DNA from: Piromyces finnis | Lineage: Eukaryota > Neocallimastigomycota > Neocallimastigomycetes > Neocallimastigales > Neocallimastigaceae | NCBI GenBank assembly: GCA_002104945.1 | Contig: MCFH01000082.1 | Location: 62,001-126,000 of the forward strand | Reading direction: 5' to 3' | DNA: 64,000 bases | Shown here: positions 1 to 12,097 of the stretch, one piece after another | Position numbering within the stretch: the first letter of the stretch is position 1 | How the letters are laid out: each line of letters begins with the position of its first letter | The notes under the pieces: model-generated | Told to the model about the DNA's origin: nothing | The model's input: only the letters and a program-made list of their open reading frames with translations | The model's database searches: none | Program-made: the position numbers and the translations under genes

Positions 1-443
1 AGGATAGCTGACTTGACTTCATCAATACTAATATCTTGGTTGATATCCCACTCATCAAGCATAGGAAGTGAAAAACGTTTATTCATTGGTTCTTCATACC
101 AATGCTCCAAATCAAGACTTACACCACTTGGATCTGATGCAAGCTTTTCGAAATGATCATGCCACACTTCTAGTTGTTCTTCCGTAGCAACAACTAATTC
201 TCCATTTTTATTTTTAATTGGTTGAGCAATAAAGAAAGAATCTTTTCCAATTTTTGCAGTTTTCTTGATCCATTTCCAGGCCTTCTTAGGATTATGACTC
301 TTCATATACTCACATCCTGTTTTAATCCAATGAAGATATTCTTGCTTCCTAAATTTATTACATCTTTTGTGGATGTAATCAATGAGCTTACGGTAGATTT
401 CAATTCTTTTAATAAATTCATCTATATCATAAATTCTTTCTTT
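1..443 (-). pseudogene. LINE pol continuation in the -1 frame, cut by the window edge
   Basis: Reading the minus strand from 443 down to 1 gives an uninterrupted frame, one base back from the endonuclease frame. It contains NPKKAWKWIKK, then LEVWHDHFEKLASDPSG, and ends near IDEVKSAI. This Trp/Lys-rich segment followed by an acidic helix is the usual linker just before the reverse transcriptase domain of LINEs. The two frames overlap at 422-443. No canonical X_XXY_YYZ heptamer lies at the junction (the local codons are TTT AAA AAG AAA), so a one-base indel that killed this copy is the simplest reading. Confidence 0.75.
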
Positions 444-2134
444 TTAAATCTCTTATACAACTTCATTTTGATTTTTTGAAGATTAAAAATTTGTTGTGAA
501 ATATGAAATGAAGACTTTATAACATTATTTGCTGAGGTAATACTGAGCTCGTCTGCAATTGAAAAAGCAGTTGAAGTAAACTCTTTGGAAAGTTCATCTG
601 TAGAAACATTAGGATCGTTGAATTTTGCTGAAAGTATTTGGAATTTATTATGACTGAGAATAGATTCCTTTTCCTCAATACATTTTAATCTATTCCATTT
701 CAGAATTTTCTTAGGAACATTAAAGTCATTAGAAAAATCTTCCATAGGAATAATTTTACCATTAATGAGAAGTGGCTTATGGTCTGATACAGGATAAAAA
801 TTATTTATAAATGATCCTGAGTGAATAAGATCTTTCATCTTCGAATTGATAAGAGCATGGTCAATGTCGGAAGATTGATCACCTCGAGTCCAAGAGATAG
901 TAGACCCTCTAAGCGGAAGAATTTCCCAATCTCCTAATCCATTAGTTGATAACCAGTTGGATAATTTAACTTTAGACATATTAAAATCACCAACAAGAAT
1001 CGATGGATGGGATGAATGAGTTTGTAACCACAAGCGAACCTCTAACTTTGCATGATCAACATAGATGTTGTGATGACTATGAGGCATATAAACATTTCCA
1101 ATCGAGCATTTGAATCTATTCCAAAGACTAAAAGTATAAATAGAAATAATATACTTTCCAGAGAAGTTTTCAAGTGAGGCTTGACACGAATTGTGAAAAC
1201 CTAAATATAAACCTCTCATTCCAGGAACTGATTCGTCAGCTTTCTTGAAAAAGTGTCTATAGTTTCGCAAAGTAACACGACAAGGATAATCTGTATTCGA
1301 TCCAGAACCATTACCAGTTTCTTGGAAACATAAAAATAATGGTTTGAAAATAGCTGTGAAATAGCTAATACTATCTCTCTTTTCGTGATTCCACCCATTG
1401 GTGTTCCAACTAAGACAAAAAGAAAAGTTATCAGGCTTGTTGGATGAGGAAGAATCGTTGCTATTATTATTATTATTAAAGTCATCGTTATTAATGGATG
1501 ATGCATCAGAGGAATAAGTAGAACTATTACTAGATGGCTGTGAAGCTGAAGAACTATCAACTATTGAACTGTTATCAGAGTTGATAGAGCTATTAGAATT
1601 AATTGTTGAATGTTGAGATTGAAATTGTGTTTGCTGTAGATCTGGAATATTTTCATGATGGGAAACTTGTTGAAGATCTTGTTGAAGATCTTGTTGAAGA
1701 TCGGATTGTTGATGGGATTGTTGAACTGATTGTTGAAATAATTGTTGAATAGAATGTTGATGTTTATTAGAAACTAAAATTTTACGTTTGAGTGTGGAAA
1801 AAGTGTATTTGTGATTCCTTCTACTACGAGCTGAAAAGGAAATTGAGGTAATTGAAAGTTTCTTCTTTAACATGTGTAAGATTTTAATACAATCTTTCGA
1901 TGAACCATGAACCTTGACTAAGAAAAAGTGATCATTGAAAGTTTGAAAATATTTAACACTAATAACTGAATTAAATTTATCTTCTAGAATAACCTCGAGT
2001 TTTTCCCATAGCATATTTACTGACCATGATCGAATACCACGGATAAAGAAGGAGCGAATATCATCTAAGGGGATACCATAAGACCGGGTACCACGTCTGA
2101 TATAATTCTTATCTTTAATATAAAGGACTGACAT
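422..2134 (-). CDS. LINE (non-LTR retrotransposon) ORF, N-terminal and APE-endonuclease part
   Basis: A 570-codon reading frame from the 5' half of a non-LTR retrotransposon. Residues 1-125 show no recognised domain. Residues 125-230 are a Gln/Asn/Ser-rich low-complexity stretch. From about residue 238 there is an apurinic-endonuclease (EEP) fold: WNTNGW at 243-248, QETG with the catalytic Glu near 272, GDFN with Asp near 383, and SDH ending at His 452. In this family the endonuclease nicks target DNA for target-primed reverse transcription. The frame stops at 422-424, but protein typical of the region between endonuclease and reverse transcriptase continues in the -1 frame to the window edge. 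The copy therefore carries a frame disruption, and its reverse transcriptase lies outside the window. The start is the first ATG of the frame and is not independently supported. Confidence 0.85.
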   Translation of the reverse strand: MSVLYIKDKNYIRRGTRSYGIPLDDIRSFFIRGIRSWSVNMLWEKLEVILEDKFNSVISVKYFQTFNDHFFLVKVHGSSKDCIKILHMLKKKLSITSISFSARSRRNHKYTFSTLKRKILVSNKHQHSIQQLFQQSVQQSHQQSDLQQDLQQDLQQVSHHENIPDLQQTQFQSQHSTINSNSSINSDNSSIVDSSSASQPSSNSSTYSSDASSINNDDFNNNNNSNDSSSSNKPDNFSFCLSWNTNGWNHEKRDSISYFTAIFKPLFLCFQETGNGSGSNTDYPCRVTLRNYRHFFKKADESVPGMRGLYLGFHNSCQASLENFSGKYIISIYTFSLWNRFKCSIGNVYMPHSHHNIYVDHAKLEVRLWLQTHSSHPSILVGDFNMSKVKLSNWLSTNGLGDWEILPLRGSTISWTRGDQSSDIDHALINSKMKDLIHSGSFINNFYPVSDHKPLLINGKIIPMEDFSNDFNVPKKILKWNRLKCIEEKESILSHNKFQILSAKFNDPNVSTDELSKEFTSTAFSIADELSITSANNVIKSSFHISQQIFNLQKIKMKLYKRFKKKEFMI

Positions 2135-2900
2135 GATAATAAATTCTAATTAAAAAATATTGAATATAAAATAAATACTAATAAAAATTACAAATATAAC
2201 GTATATGGAAAAAAATCTGTCTCTCTCTCTCTTCTTAAAAGTACTGGATAGTACAAAAATTGTTACGATGCTTTGTTTAAAATTTCTTTTTTTTGAATTC
2301 TAGATGTAAATTTTCTTTAAAAATTCTAGTTTTGGTTTGTTGTTAGTAAATTCGATTCGCTTTTTGACACTAAAATTGTTTGACTTTACTTTTCATTAAA
2401 TATTTAAATTGGTAAAAAATTTGAATCAAGAATGTCGACACCAGAAAGCTTGTGAATAGTATTTTTACATGATGTAGAGTGAATCAGTCTCTTACAAGAA
2501 ACAATACAACAATAGCTACATGAATATAAAAATACAATGCAAATGCTAAAGTTGACTACATTGGATTCTTACAAGAGAAGAGTAGTACTACATGAATACA
2601 TGAATAAAAGAAAAAAATACAGCAACAAAATGTATTACTCTTCTAATTAAATACTATACAAACTTACCTGAGTATCAAACATTCAACTTATTCATCAAAT
2701 ACTTAAATTCGATGAATAAAATGTTTTTTAATCGCTCAGTACCATGAGCTTAGTCCTAATAATTTTCCCTTAAAGACTAACCAAGCATCCATTGCGCAAT
2801 GCTTGGATTTAATTCTTTCTACTCTCTCAGTACCATGAGCATGAGTAGACCCCCTTGAGAAACTACATTTATTAAATAAATGAAGGCACGTTCCCAAGAG
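2135..2900 (-). other. Probable LINE 5' UTR / upstream flank
   Basis: No coding potential seen. It holds a short (TC)n run near 2219-2233 and two exact 15-nt copies of CTCAGTACCATGAGC (2735-2749 and 2826-2840). An inverted repeat CCAAGCAT/ATGCTTGG (2781-2788/2799-2806) encloses the palindrome ATTGCGCAAT. These are more G+C-rich than the flanks and could belong to the LINE leader. The true element end cannot be fixed from one copy. Confidence 0.35.
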
Positions 2901-4785
2901 GGTTGAAAAGTAATTAACTAAATAATAATTTATTATTTTTATATAAAAATATTTAACCTATGTTTAATCTATTATTTTATTTTTATATTTATTTTTTTTA
3001 AAAATAAAAATGAAATTTAAGCGGATTTATTTCCACCATTAGTTTTATAAACTATGAATTAGAAAAAAAAAAAGCATTTTAATTTTTATTATAAAGATTA
3101 AACATATATACTAGAAATATTTTTTTATAGTTATGTTATTTTATTTAGATTCTTATTTTTTTTAATATTGTGGAAAGAAATCTAGATACATCATGTATAA
3201 ATTAAATATAAAAAAACAAAAAATTAAAAAAAAAGGAGGTTTATATATCAATTTTTATAAAATCTATCCTCTCTCTAATTTTACTCTAAAAATATATTTA
3301 CTTATTTTTATAATTTATATTTTATATTCTTCAAAAATGAAAATATAAAATATATTAATTTTTAATAGGTTTTTTATAGTCTAAAGAAATAAAAATATGA
3401 TTATAAAAAGCTTTACAATTGCTTTATCTGAATGCCTATAAAAAGAATAAATTAAACGGATTTATTTTCATTTGTTAATGACACAAATTTTTTAATTATT
3501 ATAATTGAAACTACAGAAGAAAAAGGTCTTAAAAAATTTATGATTGATTTATTTAAACTGGGTGGAAAATATTATTATGATAAATGTAAAAGTAATAACA
3601 AGAAGTGATGAAATAATAAACATTGAAATACAAATTAGTAAAGCTCACGATATTTTTAAATGATCACTTTCTTATTCATCTAATTCAAATCACTATCTCA
3701 TAATATTAAATATAAAAATAAAAATCTTCCTAAAGTAGTTGTGATAAATATATTTAACTTTCATTTATTAAATAATATCAGAAGTATTTATCAATGCATG
3801 AGAATAATTAATACTACAATAAAATAATTTAAAAACCATGGTTATAAATAAAACAAATAAACAAATTATAACTATTTTACTTTATTTTATCCCCTTCTTT
3901 CGTTCTTGATGTTTTTCCTGCTTCTTTTTCGATATTATTTACTGTGTTCTTTGCTATTCTCGTTTTTGTTCTTTTTCTTGTCCCTTTTCTTGCTTCTTTT
4001 CTTGTTCCTGCTTCTGTTATTGTTGTTATGACTTACATTTGCTACCACCTATATTTTTTATCATAAAAATAATCTTCTAATTGGATTATTATTTGTTGCA
4101 TTTTCATATAAAGTAGTTCTACTATTTGATTTATTTGATTCAATTGACATTTATGTGTTTTTTTGTTGATAATAGAAAATAAAATCTATATCTATTATTT
4201 TAATAATTTTTTAGCAGTCAATTACATATACTATTCGGAATCTTGAAACTGAATAGTTTCCGTCAATTATTTATATTTATTGTAAACCTTTATATTTTAT
4301 GTTTGATTAAAAATATTCGTTGTGTATACTAGTTTTTCTTGATTATTTTTATCACTTTTTCATATTCATTAATATTATATGAAGAGATATAAATCATTTT
4401 CATATAGCATCAAATCAAGCAATTGGAAATTAATAGATATTGATTAGGTATTAGTATTGTATTTCAATTATTGTCTGAAATTATTTAAAAAATAAAAAAA
4501 AGGAATCAATGGAAAAAAAAATATAAATGAAAATAAAAATAAATCAAAGGAATAGTATCAAACTCAAAGATTTAAAATTGATTTTTGTAATTAACATTAA
4601 TTACTTTTCGTTTTATATAAAACGTAATTTCAAATTAAAACATCTTTATCAAGTAACATGCTATTTCATTCATTTTTGAAAATATACATTTAACTCTAAT
4701 AATAATAATGATGATGATGATGATGATGATGACAAGTATCAATAATTAATAATTAAAAATAATCATACTACTAAATAATAATAAT
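2901..4785. other. A+T-rich intergenic DNA, no gene seen
   Basis: Very A+T-rich sequence with stops in all frames. Contents noticed: a pyrimidine-rich stretch of C/T/G triplets near 3893-4030 and a (GAT)n tract near 4708-4732. No tRNA, rRNA or conserved domain was recognised. Confidence 0.6.
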
Positions 4786-4787
4786 TT

Positions 4788-4819
4788 GGATTATTATTAT
4801 TCTAATTATTATTATTCTA

Positions 4820-4896
<77 letters not shown>

Positions 4897-4897
4897 G
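4788..4897. repeat. (ATT)n microsatellite
   Basis: About 110 bp of TTA/ATT trinucleotides with TCTAATT interruptions at the left end. It translates as poly-Tyr on the plus strand, but that frame is a by-product of the repeat. It lies about 50 bp beyond the stop codon of the secreted-protein gene at 4951-5628. Confidence 0.95.
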
Positions 4898-4950
4898 TAA
4901 ATTTTATATTTTTTTTTAAAGATATTTATCAACAAGAATATTTTATATTT

Positions 4951-5628
4951 TTATCTATTACAAAATAATTCATCAACCTTAACTTCACGAGTGTAAGCAA
5001 ATACACCATAAGTGATATTACCAGCACAATCCTTTTCTCGGTAATCAATACCGGCATAATAATATAATTCATAAAGATCTGTATAACCTGGAACGCGTTC
5101 ATAAAATACAAAAACTGTTAATTTATTATTTTTGTATCCCAAGTTAGCATTATCAATGAAATCGACATTTGATAAAGTGTAGTAGTGAGGCATTCCTCTA
5201 CTATCTTCACCACCTTCTTCTACGGTATATTTACTTAAATCAGCTTTATATTGTCCGCCAAACTTTGTATCAATAAAAAATTGAAGAAATTCTTCGAGGC
5301 TCATAGGTTCTTCACCTTCAACATATCTTTCATTACCATTTAATACAAATTCCAGATTACCAGTAATAGAATAATCCTTTGGATTAACAGAAATTCTGTT
5401 TACTTCAGGTATATAATAACCATTGATAAGTTGGACAACCTTTAAATTAACAGGCTTACCAACATCATCCTGAAAATAAGAAGTATACATATAATTTAAA
5501 CCTTTTCCATACTTTTCTAAAATATAATCATCAACTATTTGATAAATTTTTTCTTTTGATACTTCGTTACTACAGAAAGCCTTAAGAATGAGTATGGATA
5601 AAAGAACAAGAAATAATAATTTTTCCAT
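4951..5628 (-). CDS. Secreted protein of unknown function, possible propeptide-like fold
   Basis: A 225-residue protein with a clear signal peptide (MEK, then a Leu/Ile-rich core, ending near FCS at residues 18-20). The mature part has only two Cys close together near the C-terminus (EKDC, ELFC) and is rich in Tyr, Asp and Val. Residues about 26-95 alternate a helix (IYQIVDDYILEKYG) with strands such as VVQLINGYYIPEV and DYSITGNLEFV. That order recalls the FTP/PepSY propeptide domain of secreted metallopeptidases. This is a resemblance only, and no peptidase motif (HExxH) follows. Codon use and the A+T-rich flanks match the host rather than the transposons. The first Met gives the signal peptide directly, so this start is well supported. 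Possible roles are a secreted inhibitor or a lineage-specific protein. Confidence 0.7.
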   Translation of the reverse strand: MEKLLFLVLLSILILKAFCSNEVSKEKIYQIVDDYILEKYGKGLNYMYTSYFQDDVGKPVNLKVVQLINGYYIPEVNRISVNPKDYSITGNLEFVLNGNERYVEGEEPMSLEEFLQFFIDTKFGGQYKADLSKYTVEEGGEDSRGMPHYYTLSNVDFIDNANLGYKNNKLTVFVFYERVPGYTDLYELYYYAGIDYREKDCAGNITYGVFAYTREVKVDELFCNR

Positions 5629-7080
5629 TATTTTTTTTTATTTTTTTTTTTCTAATTATTTATAATTTTCTTTTTGTTTTTATAATTATTATTACCTGAA
5701 TTAATAATTATAAAAAGTTTTTTTTTTATTATTAATAATTATAAAATAAAAAAAAAAATTTTTTTTTGCGGTGGATTATCTTTTTATATATTTATAAAAA
5801 AAAAAACGCCAAAAAAAAATTAAAAATTTTGTATTTTCTAAAAATAAATTAAAAAATTCAGAATGGTAGTACAAAACTAAAATTAATATATTATGTTACA
5901 CAATAACAAAACAAACTTTAATCAATATAAAAACGAAATTAAAAATAAAATGAAAAAAGAATTAATAAAATCAATGAATGAATAATAAATAAAAAACTAA
6001 ATAACTAAAAATGAATAAAAATGAATAATTAAAAGACAAAATAATAGATAGATAATAACTAAATAAATATTTAAATAATAAATAAATAGACAAATAATAG
6101 ATAATTACATTTATTAAAGAATAGTTATCTGTTTTATCGTCTATTCCTTATATTCTATTCATGTGTGAGATTCATACTTTTTCATGTCACCTAAAAAAAA
6201 ACTTAAACTTTATTTTATATTTAATATATTATTAATTTTTATTATATAATATATTATTATTTATTGTAATATATTATAGATTATATTTAAAAAATTTTCA
6301 ATAAAATCTCGAAACAAAATGAGTCATTTTAAAAAAAAAAAAAAAAAAGAAATCACAAGGCACATAATAGAAAAATAGAACATTTGAAAATTTATAAACA
6401 AAAATTGTTTGATGATACCTAAAAAATTATGGTGATGGTGATGGTGTCATGGCTAAAAGTTAGGAACAAAAGTTAGGACTAAAAGTTATGTTTTAATCCT
6501 ACACTATTTAATTTTTATAATCCTTATTTTATATCCTTTATATTTATTATTCAATATTGAATATTTCTTTGAAATACAATATGATTTATAATTCTATAAT
6601 ACTATGGTTATATATATATATATAATATCCTAATTTTAGAATCATTATAATTTTTATGAAATAATTCTATTCTTTGGAAATCTATACGTCGATACAGATA
6701 TTCACTTTTTTTTCATCATTAAAAAAATATAAAAATTGGTTATGGTCTAATGAAATGATTTGTATTAAAATAGTGATGATGGTGGTGGTGGGATGTGAAT
6801 ATATGTAGGTGTAGGTGTAGGTGTGTGTAAACTATATAATTATTTTTTAGTTGGAATATAAAAAAAAATAATAATTAAAACTTTATAAAAAAAAAAAGAA
6901 TGAATAATGAATAATAATGAATAAATAATAATAATTAAGAGAACAAATTTTCTTTTGATTTATATATTATAGATATCTTTATTTTTATTTTATTTTTGCA
7001 TATTTTATTTTTATTTTAAAAAAAATTACAATATTGAATAATGTTTACCAACATAAACATTACTATTTAGCTTTTTTTTT
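5629..7080. other. Intergenic A+T-rich DNA; left part of a duplicated block begins near 6449
   Basis: No coding frame. It has long A and T homopolymers, a (TGGTGA)-like stretch near 6431-6448, and (GTAGGT)n near 6805-6822. From about 6449 the sequence matches 12098 onward closely. This is the 3'-flank part of the duplication that also carries the two CBM1 genes. Confidence 0.7.
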
Positions 7081-7081
7081 T

Positions 7082-7501
7082 TTTAAAAAAAAAAAAAAGA
7101 AATATTATTTATTTTTATTATTAATATTAAATAATAAAATAGTGGTTAAAAAATGCATTTAATGATTTATCAAAATATATAGAAATACATGATCAACATA
7201 TATATATAACGGAAGAATTAATGCATTTTATTTTATTTCTATCATTAATTGGAGGGGTTTTTTTTTGCCTTTTTTCTTTTTTTTTTGGTTAATTTTAAAA
7301 AAAAAAAAGAAATATTATTTATTTTATTATAAACATTAAATAATAAAATAGTGGTCAAAAAATGCATTTAATGATTTATCAAAATATATAGAAATACATG
7401 ATCAACATATATATATAACGGAAGAATTAATGCATTTTATTTTATTTCTATCATTAATTGGAGGGGTTTTTTTTGCCTTTTTTCTTTTTTTTTTTTTGGT
7501 T
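7082..7501. repeat. Two tandem copies of a ~210-bp unit in the 3' flank of the first CBM1 gene
   Basis: The blocks starting at about 7101 and 7311 are near-identical over 210 bp. Shared landmarks are ATAGTGGT, ATGATCAACATATATATA, CGGAAGAATTAATGCATTTT and GGAGGGGTTTTTTTTGCC. The second copy runs into the TAA stop of the gene at 7506, so the tandem duplication began at or next to the stop codon. The same two-copy arrangement exists beside the paralogue (12893-13321). Confidence 0.9.
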
Positions 7502-7505
7502 AATT

Positions 7506-8444
7506 TTAAATACATTGAGAATAGTAGGAATTGTATTCATGACAAGTAGAACCTTGTTCACAACAGGTTGGACCAGAATAGCCTTGACCACCACATTGAG
7601 CCCATTTCTTAACACAATTTTCTTGTGGTTGGCTGGTTGGATTAGAAGAAGATTGAACGGTAACAGTAACCTTTTCAGTAACAGTTACCTTTACCTTTTC
7701 AGTGACAATAACAGTAACTGGTGGGCATTCACCATTTAAAGTTGGAATAGTCTTGGTAGTAGTAGTAGTAGAAGTTGGAATGGTCTTGGTGGTGATAGTC
7801 TTGGTAGTAGTAGTAGTAGAGGTTGGAATGGTTTTGGTGGTGATAGTCTTGGTAGTAGTGGTAGAGGTTGGAATGGTCTTGGTGGTGATAGTCTTGGTAG
7901 TAGTAGTAGTGGTTGAAGTTGGAATGGTTTTGGTGGTGATAGTCTTGGTAGTAGTGGTAGAGGTTGGAATGGTCTTGGTGGTGATAGTCTTGGTGGTGGT
8001 GGTGGTTGGAATAGCTTTAGTTAAAGAGGTAGTAACAGATGAATAGATTGGAAGAGGTCTAGTAGCAATAATTCTAGCGGTAGTGGTTGAAAGAGTTTTA
8101 GTGGAAAGAGTGACTTTGGAAGATAAAGTAAAAACTGGTATTGTTCTAAAGATAGGAGGGGTAGTGGTGGTAGTAGTAGTTTTTACAGGATACTCACAGT
8201 AGTATGTATCAAAACAATATTCATGTCTTGTCTTTACAACACCACCAAATTTAAGACATCTTTCTCTAGCTTCATCTGAATAAGTATTTGGAGTTTGATT
8301 TGCACAATATTTTTCTTTTTCAGCTGGATCTGTTGGTTGACTTGGTAAAACTTTAGTACCATTTATAATGGTATAATTATAAGCATTAACACAAATGAAC
8401 ACCTGTAAAAAGGCAAAAATAAATAAAAATTGTAACTTTTTCAT
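7506..8444 (-). CDS. Secreted Thr-rich protein with C-terminal CBM1 (cellulose-binding)
   Basis: A 312-residue extracellular protein. It has a signal peptide ([21 protein letters not shown]), a short Cys-containing segment (about residues 47-83) with CLKFGG and YCFDTYYC, and a long Thr linker built from repeats of [16 protein letters not shown] Val/Thr segment ([17 protein letters not shown]) precedes a C-terminal fungal CBM1 of about 36 residues. The CBM1 keeps the planar aromatics (W in [16 protein letters not shown]) and the Cys pairs. No catalytic domain is present, so it is probably a cellulose-binding or wall/cell-surface accessory protein. An upstream in-frame ATG at 8478-8480 adds [13 protein letters not shown] chose the ATG at 8442-8444 because it starts the signal peptide and matches the paralogue's start. 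The linker is a GT-rich minisatellite on the plus strand and is likely to vary in length. Confidence 0.9.
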   Translation of the reverse strand: MKKLQFLFIFAFLQVFICVNAYNYTIINGTKVLPSQPTDPAEKEKYCANQTPNTYSDEARERCLKFGGVVKTRHEYCFDTYYCEYPVKTTTTTTTPPIFRTIPVFTLSSKVTLSTKTLSTTTARIIATRPLPIYSSVTTSLTKAIPTTTTTKTITTKTIPTSTTTTKTITTKTIPTSTTTTTTKTITTKTIPTSTTTTKTITTKTIPTSTTTTTKTITTKTIPTSTTTTTKTIPTLNGECPPVTVIVTEKVKVTVTEKVTVTVQSSSNPTSQPQENCVKKWAQCGGQGYSGPTCCEQGSTCHEYNSYYSQCI

Positions 8445-8574
8445 TTTTTTTTTTTTAAATTTGAAAATTGTTAATTTCAAATAAATTTAATTTATTTTTA
8501 ATTTATTTTAAAAAATAAAAAAAATTGTCTTTTTTTTTTTTTTTTGAATATTTTCCTTTATTTAAATAATAAAT

Positions 8575-8579
8575 AAAAT

Positions 8580-8655
<76 letters not shown>

Positions 8656-8656
8656 A
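8575..8656. repeat. (TTTA)n microsatellite
   Basis: About 20 tandem TTTA units roughly 130 bp upstream of the CBM1 gene start. The matching position beside the paralogue (around 14440) has only a few units, so the tract expanded after the duplication. Confidence 0.95.
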
Positions 8657-11292
8657 TTTTAAAAGAAAAAAAAAAAAAGAAAAATCCATCTTAATATATA
8701 ATAAATCATTTTTTTAATTTATTTTAAAATGATTTATTATCCATATATTAAATATATAATATATATATTAATATATAAATTAATATATGAATGAACTTAT
8801 TTAAAAAATCTTTTTTAATAAATTTTGTGTAACTTTAATAAATAAAAAAGGGGTTGATTAAATTAAAAGTTTTATTAAATTTACTTTCCATAATTTTTGG
8901 ATACATATTAAATTAAATATAGTAGTTCCATAAATTATTATAAAATATAATCTATTATATATAAATAATGTGTAACAAAAAAAGGTGTGGAAAGGTGTGA
9001 AATAAAAATTCTTTACCTAATTTTACGGAATGAAAAAAAAAAAAAGAATTTTTTTTAAACTTTTTGAAAATACAATATTTAAAGCAACTTTCCATATTCA
9101 TTAACCAAAAAAAAAATCATTTGGTAAATGGTAAATGGTTGGTATTCCTAAAAAAAAAAAATTATATTTAATGTGAATGGCCAAATATTTTTTTTTTCAT
9201 TCATAAAAATAATAAATGTAGTTGATAGTCATTGTAATTGTTATTCGCCATTGGAGTTGGTTAGTCATTGTAAATGATACCATTGAATGATGGTAATTGT
9301 TGTTGTAGTAATAAACCCTTCTTTAAAATAAAAAAGGAATCATATTAAAAATTTAAATATAAACTTTATTTTAAAAATTTAAATAATTCAATCTATGAAT
9401 AGAAAAAAAAAACTATGGCCATACATATGACTCTATGACTCTTTTACCAATTAGAGAGCAGAAATACCACAACTATTGTTATCTGAATTATTTTTACAGA
9501 GAGAACATAAATGAAATGTTTACCCTATACAATAATAAAAGCACTTCCTCCATTATTGATATAATACTAACAAATAAAGTATATCTATATTTAAAAAGGA
9601 AAAAAAAATCATTAAAGAATTGATATGATGAATAAAAGCAAATATAAAAGATCACTTATATTTAGAATTCTTCTATATCAACACCCCCAAAGTACTGATT
9701 TGTATTAACTAAAGAATGGAATATTAAGGGCTAGAGAAAAAAAAAAAGAATTCAAATAATAAGTTACTACCTACACAACTTTTTGAAGGATTATAGAATA
9801 TAGGTTTTTTTTAAAAAAAAAAAAGATAGAATTAAACTATTGCAGAATCTTCATGTTTAGTAATATTCCAATCATTGACATCCCTAACATATACATAGAT
9901 TGAAGCATTCAACATTTAAAAAAGGGTTTAAGCCTATAAAAATATCGTCAAGAGATAGGAATAACGGATGAGGATAGATAAGCCTTTTTTTTTTTCGATA
10001 TTATTAATCATGTTATAGATTCAAATTTTAAATGGAATAACCCAAGCAACTCTTTTTTTTTAATAGGAAAATATTTAGAAAGCACAAAAAAAAACTTTTA
10101 AATCTTTATTAGTATTTTCATGATAAAGTAAATAGTTTTTTTTTTATTTTTATTTTTTCATATTCATATTAAGTTGTTTTTTTTTTAATAATTTCATAAA
10201 TAATATTATTTATAATTTGAATTTTTTTCTTTTTACTAAAAAACATTCATTTATAGTTTGTTAGCGGTTCAAGATTCAAACATCATGAATGAAAATTTAA
10301 AAAAAAAAAAAAAAAACAAGAAATTTATTATCTTTATAAAGTATTGATACATTTCGTGAATTTGATAACATCATATAAAAAACTATAAAAAAATATGAAA
10401 AAATTATATATATAATATTTAAATAAAAAAAAAAAAAAGAAATATTACTTTGTAAAAAAAATATGGTTGATGCTTGATTTTATTCAAAAAAAAATTTTTT
10501 TTTTTTTCTTTTTCCAATTTTTAGAATGAATATTATTAAAGTTAGTATTAAAGTGTTTGTAGTTTGTAAGAATTTTTAAATAGTATAATAACTAATTTTT
10601 TGAAATTTTTTTCTTAACTTTTATATTTTAAATGTATATCTTTTTTGTTTTTGTTTTTTTTTAAATAGATATTATTAATTATTATATAGTGTAAATTGAA
10701 GCCAAATGGAAAATAAAAAGAAAATTATTAGAGGCTACTTAAAATATTAAAAATTAAATACAAAAGGATGAAAAATGAATCAGTTCTGACAATAAAAATA
10801 AAATAATATATTCTTATTATATTTTATATAAAAAAAAAAAAAGAATATTATAATTATACAATTGATGATTCTTACCAGAAAAAAAAATAATAATAATAAA
10901 ATACATATTTTAAAAATAAAAAAGTTTGATTCACAAAATTTACATAAAAAAAATGAATACTATTTTTCTTTTAACAAATCTAATTCTAAATTTAAAGTGA
11001 ATAGTTAAATATTACATGGATTAAGATACTATAGGAAATGTTACGGGAAACCAAGTTCACCATGCTTCTCTATCTGTACTTTAAAAAAGGAACCTCATTA
11101 ATGAATTAAATAATGATAAGAAGTCCATTGTTTGACCCATCCATTATTAATAACTTTAAATAATAGTGTTAAGCTCTATCATTATTATCCAATAAATAAA
11201 AAATTTTATAGATAAATTTTTTATTATTTTACTTTATCTTTTTTCTTAAAAAAAAAAAAAAAGAGACAATGTGTTATAATATTAACAGCAGC

Positions 11293-11324
<32 letters not shown>

Positions 11325-12097
11325 AAAAGACAACAAAATAATTGATGGATATTTTTTTAAAAAAAAATATCATCAAAAAAATAAAATACAGAAAGATTAG
11401 TGATTAGTTTATCATTTCTTTTTTTTTTGCATCTCCATCCAATATTTTTTTTTCTATTTTTTTTTTTTTTATTATTTCCATAATTTTTTTTCCCTTTTTT
11501 TTATGTTGGTATCATATTCCATCTTTAGATGATAATGGATAACTATTTATCAACGTACATAATTTTTATTTTAATTATTATATATTCCTTGATGATATTT
11601 TTTTATTGTTAATATCACTTTCATTAACTTTTTTTTTCTTTACACCAATTTTTGTTAGGATACCTGTTATTATTATTGCAATATGGATATAAGTTTTAAA
11701 ACCATGTAGTAATTTATTAAAAAAAAAAAAAAAAATAGAAAATACTAATAAAAACAACCTATAAAAAAAAGTAATTTTATTAATTACTTAAAAAACCCTT
11801 CCCAAAATTCAAAAAATAAAAAAAAAAAAAAAAAATAATTTTTTATAGATGCAATGATAAATTATTATTTTTTTTAATTAATATCATTTAAAAAAATAGA
11901 GTACAATTCTATTTATTTAAACTATTCCAATAAAAGTTATTTAAAAATAATCTTTTTTCTTTTTTTTTATTTATTTATAATTATTTCTTATCATTTATTA
12001 TTTTAATTGCCCAAGTATAAATTTTTATTTTACATAAAAATAACTATTCCTATAATTTATTTGTTTCAATAATTATCCTTACGGATATTATATAACT
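8657..12097. other. Long intergenic region without a recognisable gene
   Basis: About 3.4 kb of A+T-rich DNA. Near 9215-9320 it holds GTAGTTG/TAATTGTTGTTGTAG-type sequence resembling the 77-bp repeat region at 15.2 kb. A (CAA)n tract lies at 11286-11324, and many T/A runs of 10-18 bases occur. A short frame at 9435-9623 contains STSSIIDIILTN, which resembles a LINE endonuclease fragment, but it is too short and damaged to call. Confidence 0.55.

Noticed and set aside
222-479. Plus-strand 85-residue frame at the left edge
   Set aside because: Antisense to the LINE protein; no independent support.
4786-4968. Plus-strand frame encoding poly-Tyr
   Set aside because: Produced by the (ATT)n repeat; no start context, no conserved domain.
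7702-8046. Val-rich plus-strand frame (also 13519-13857) opposite the CBM1 genes
   Set aside because: Mirror of the Thr-rich linker minisatellite; the minus strand has signal peptide and CBM1.
9435-9623. Short frame with STSSIIDIILTN resembling a LINE endonuclease fragment
   Set aside because: Only one motif, no flanking LINE similarity that I could read; chance or an unrecognisable relic.
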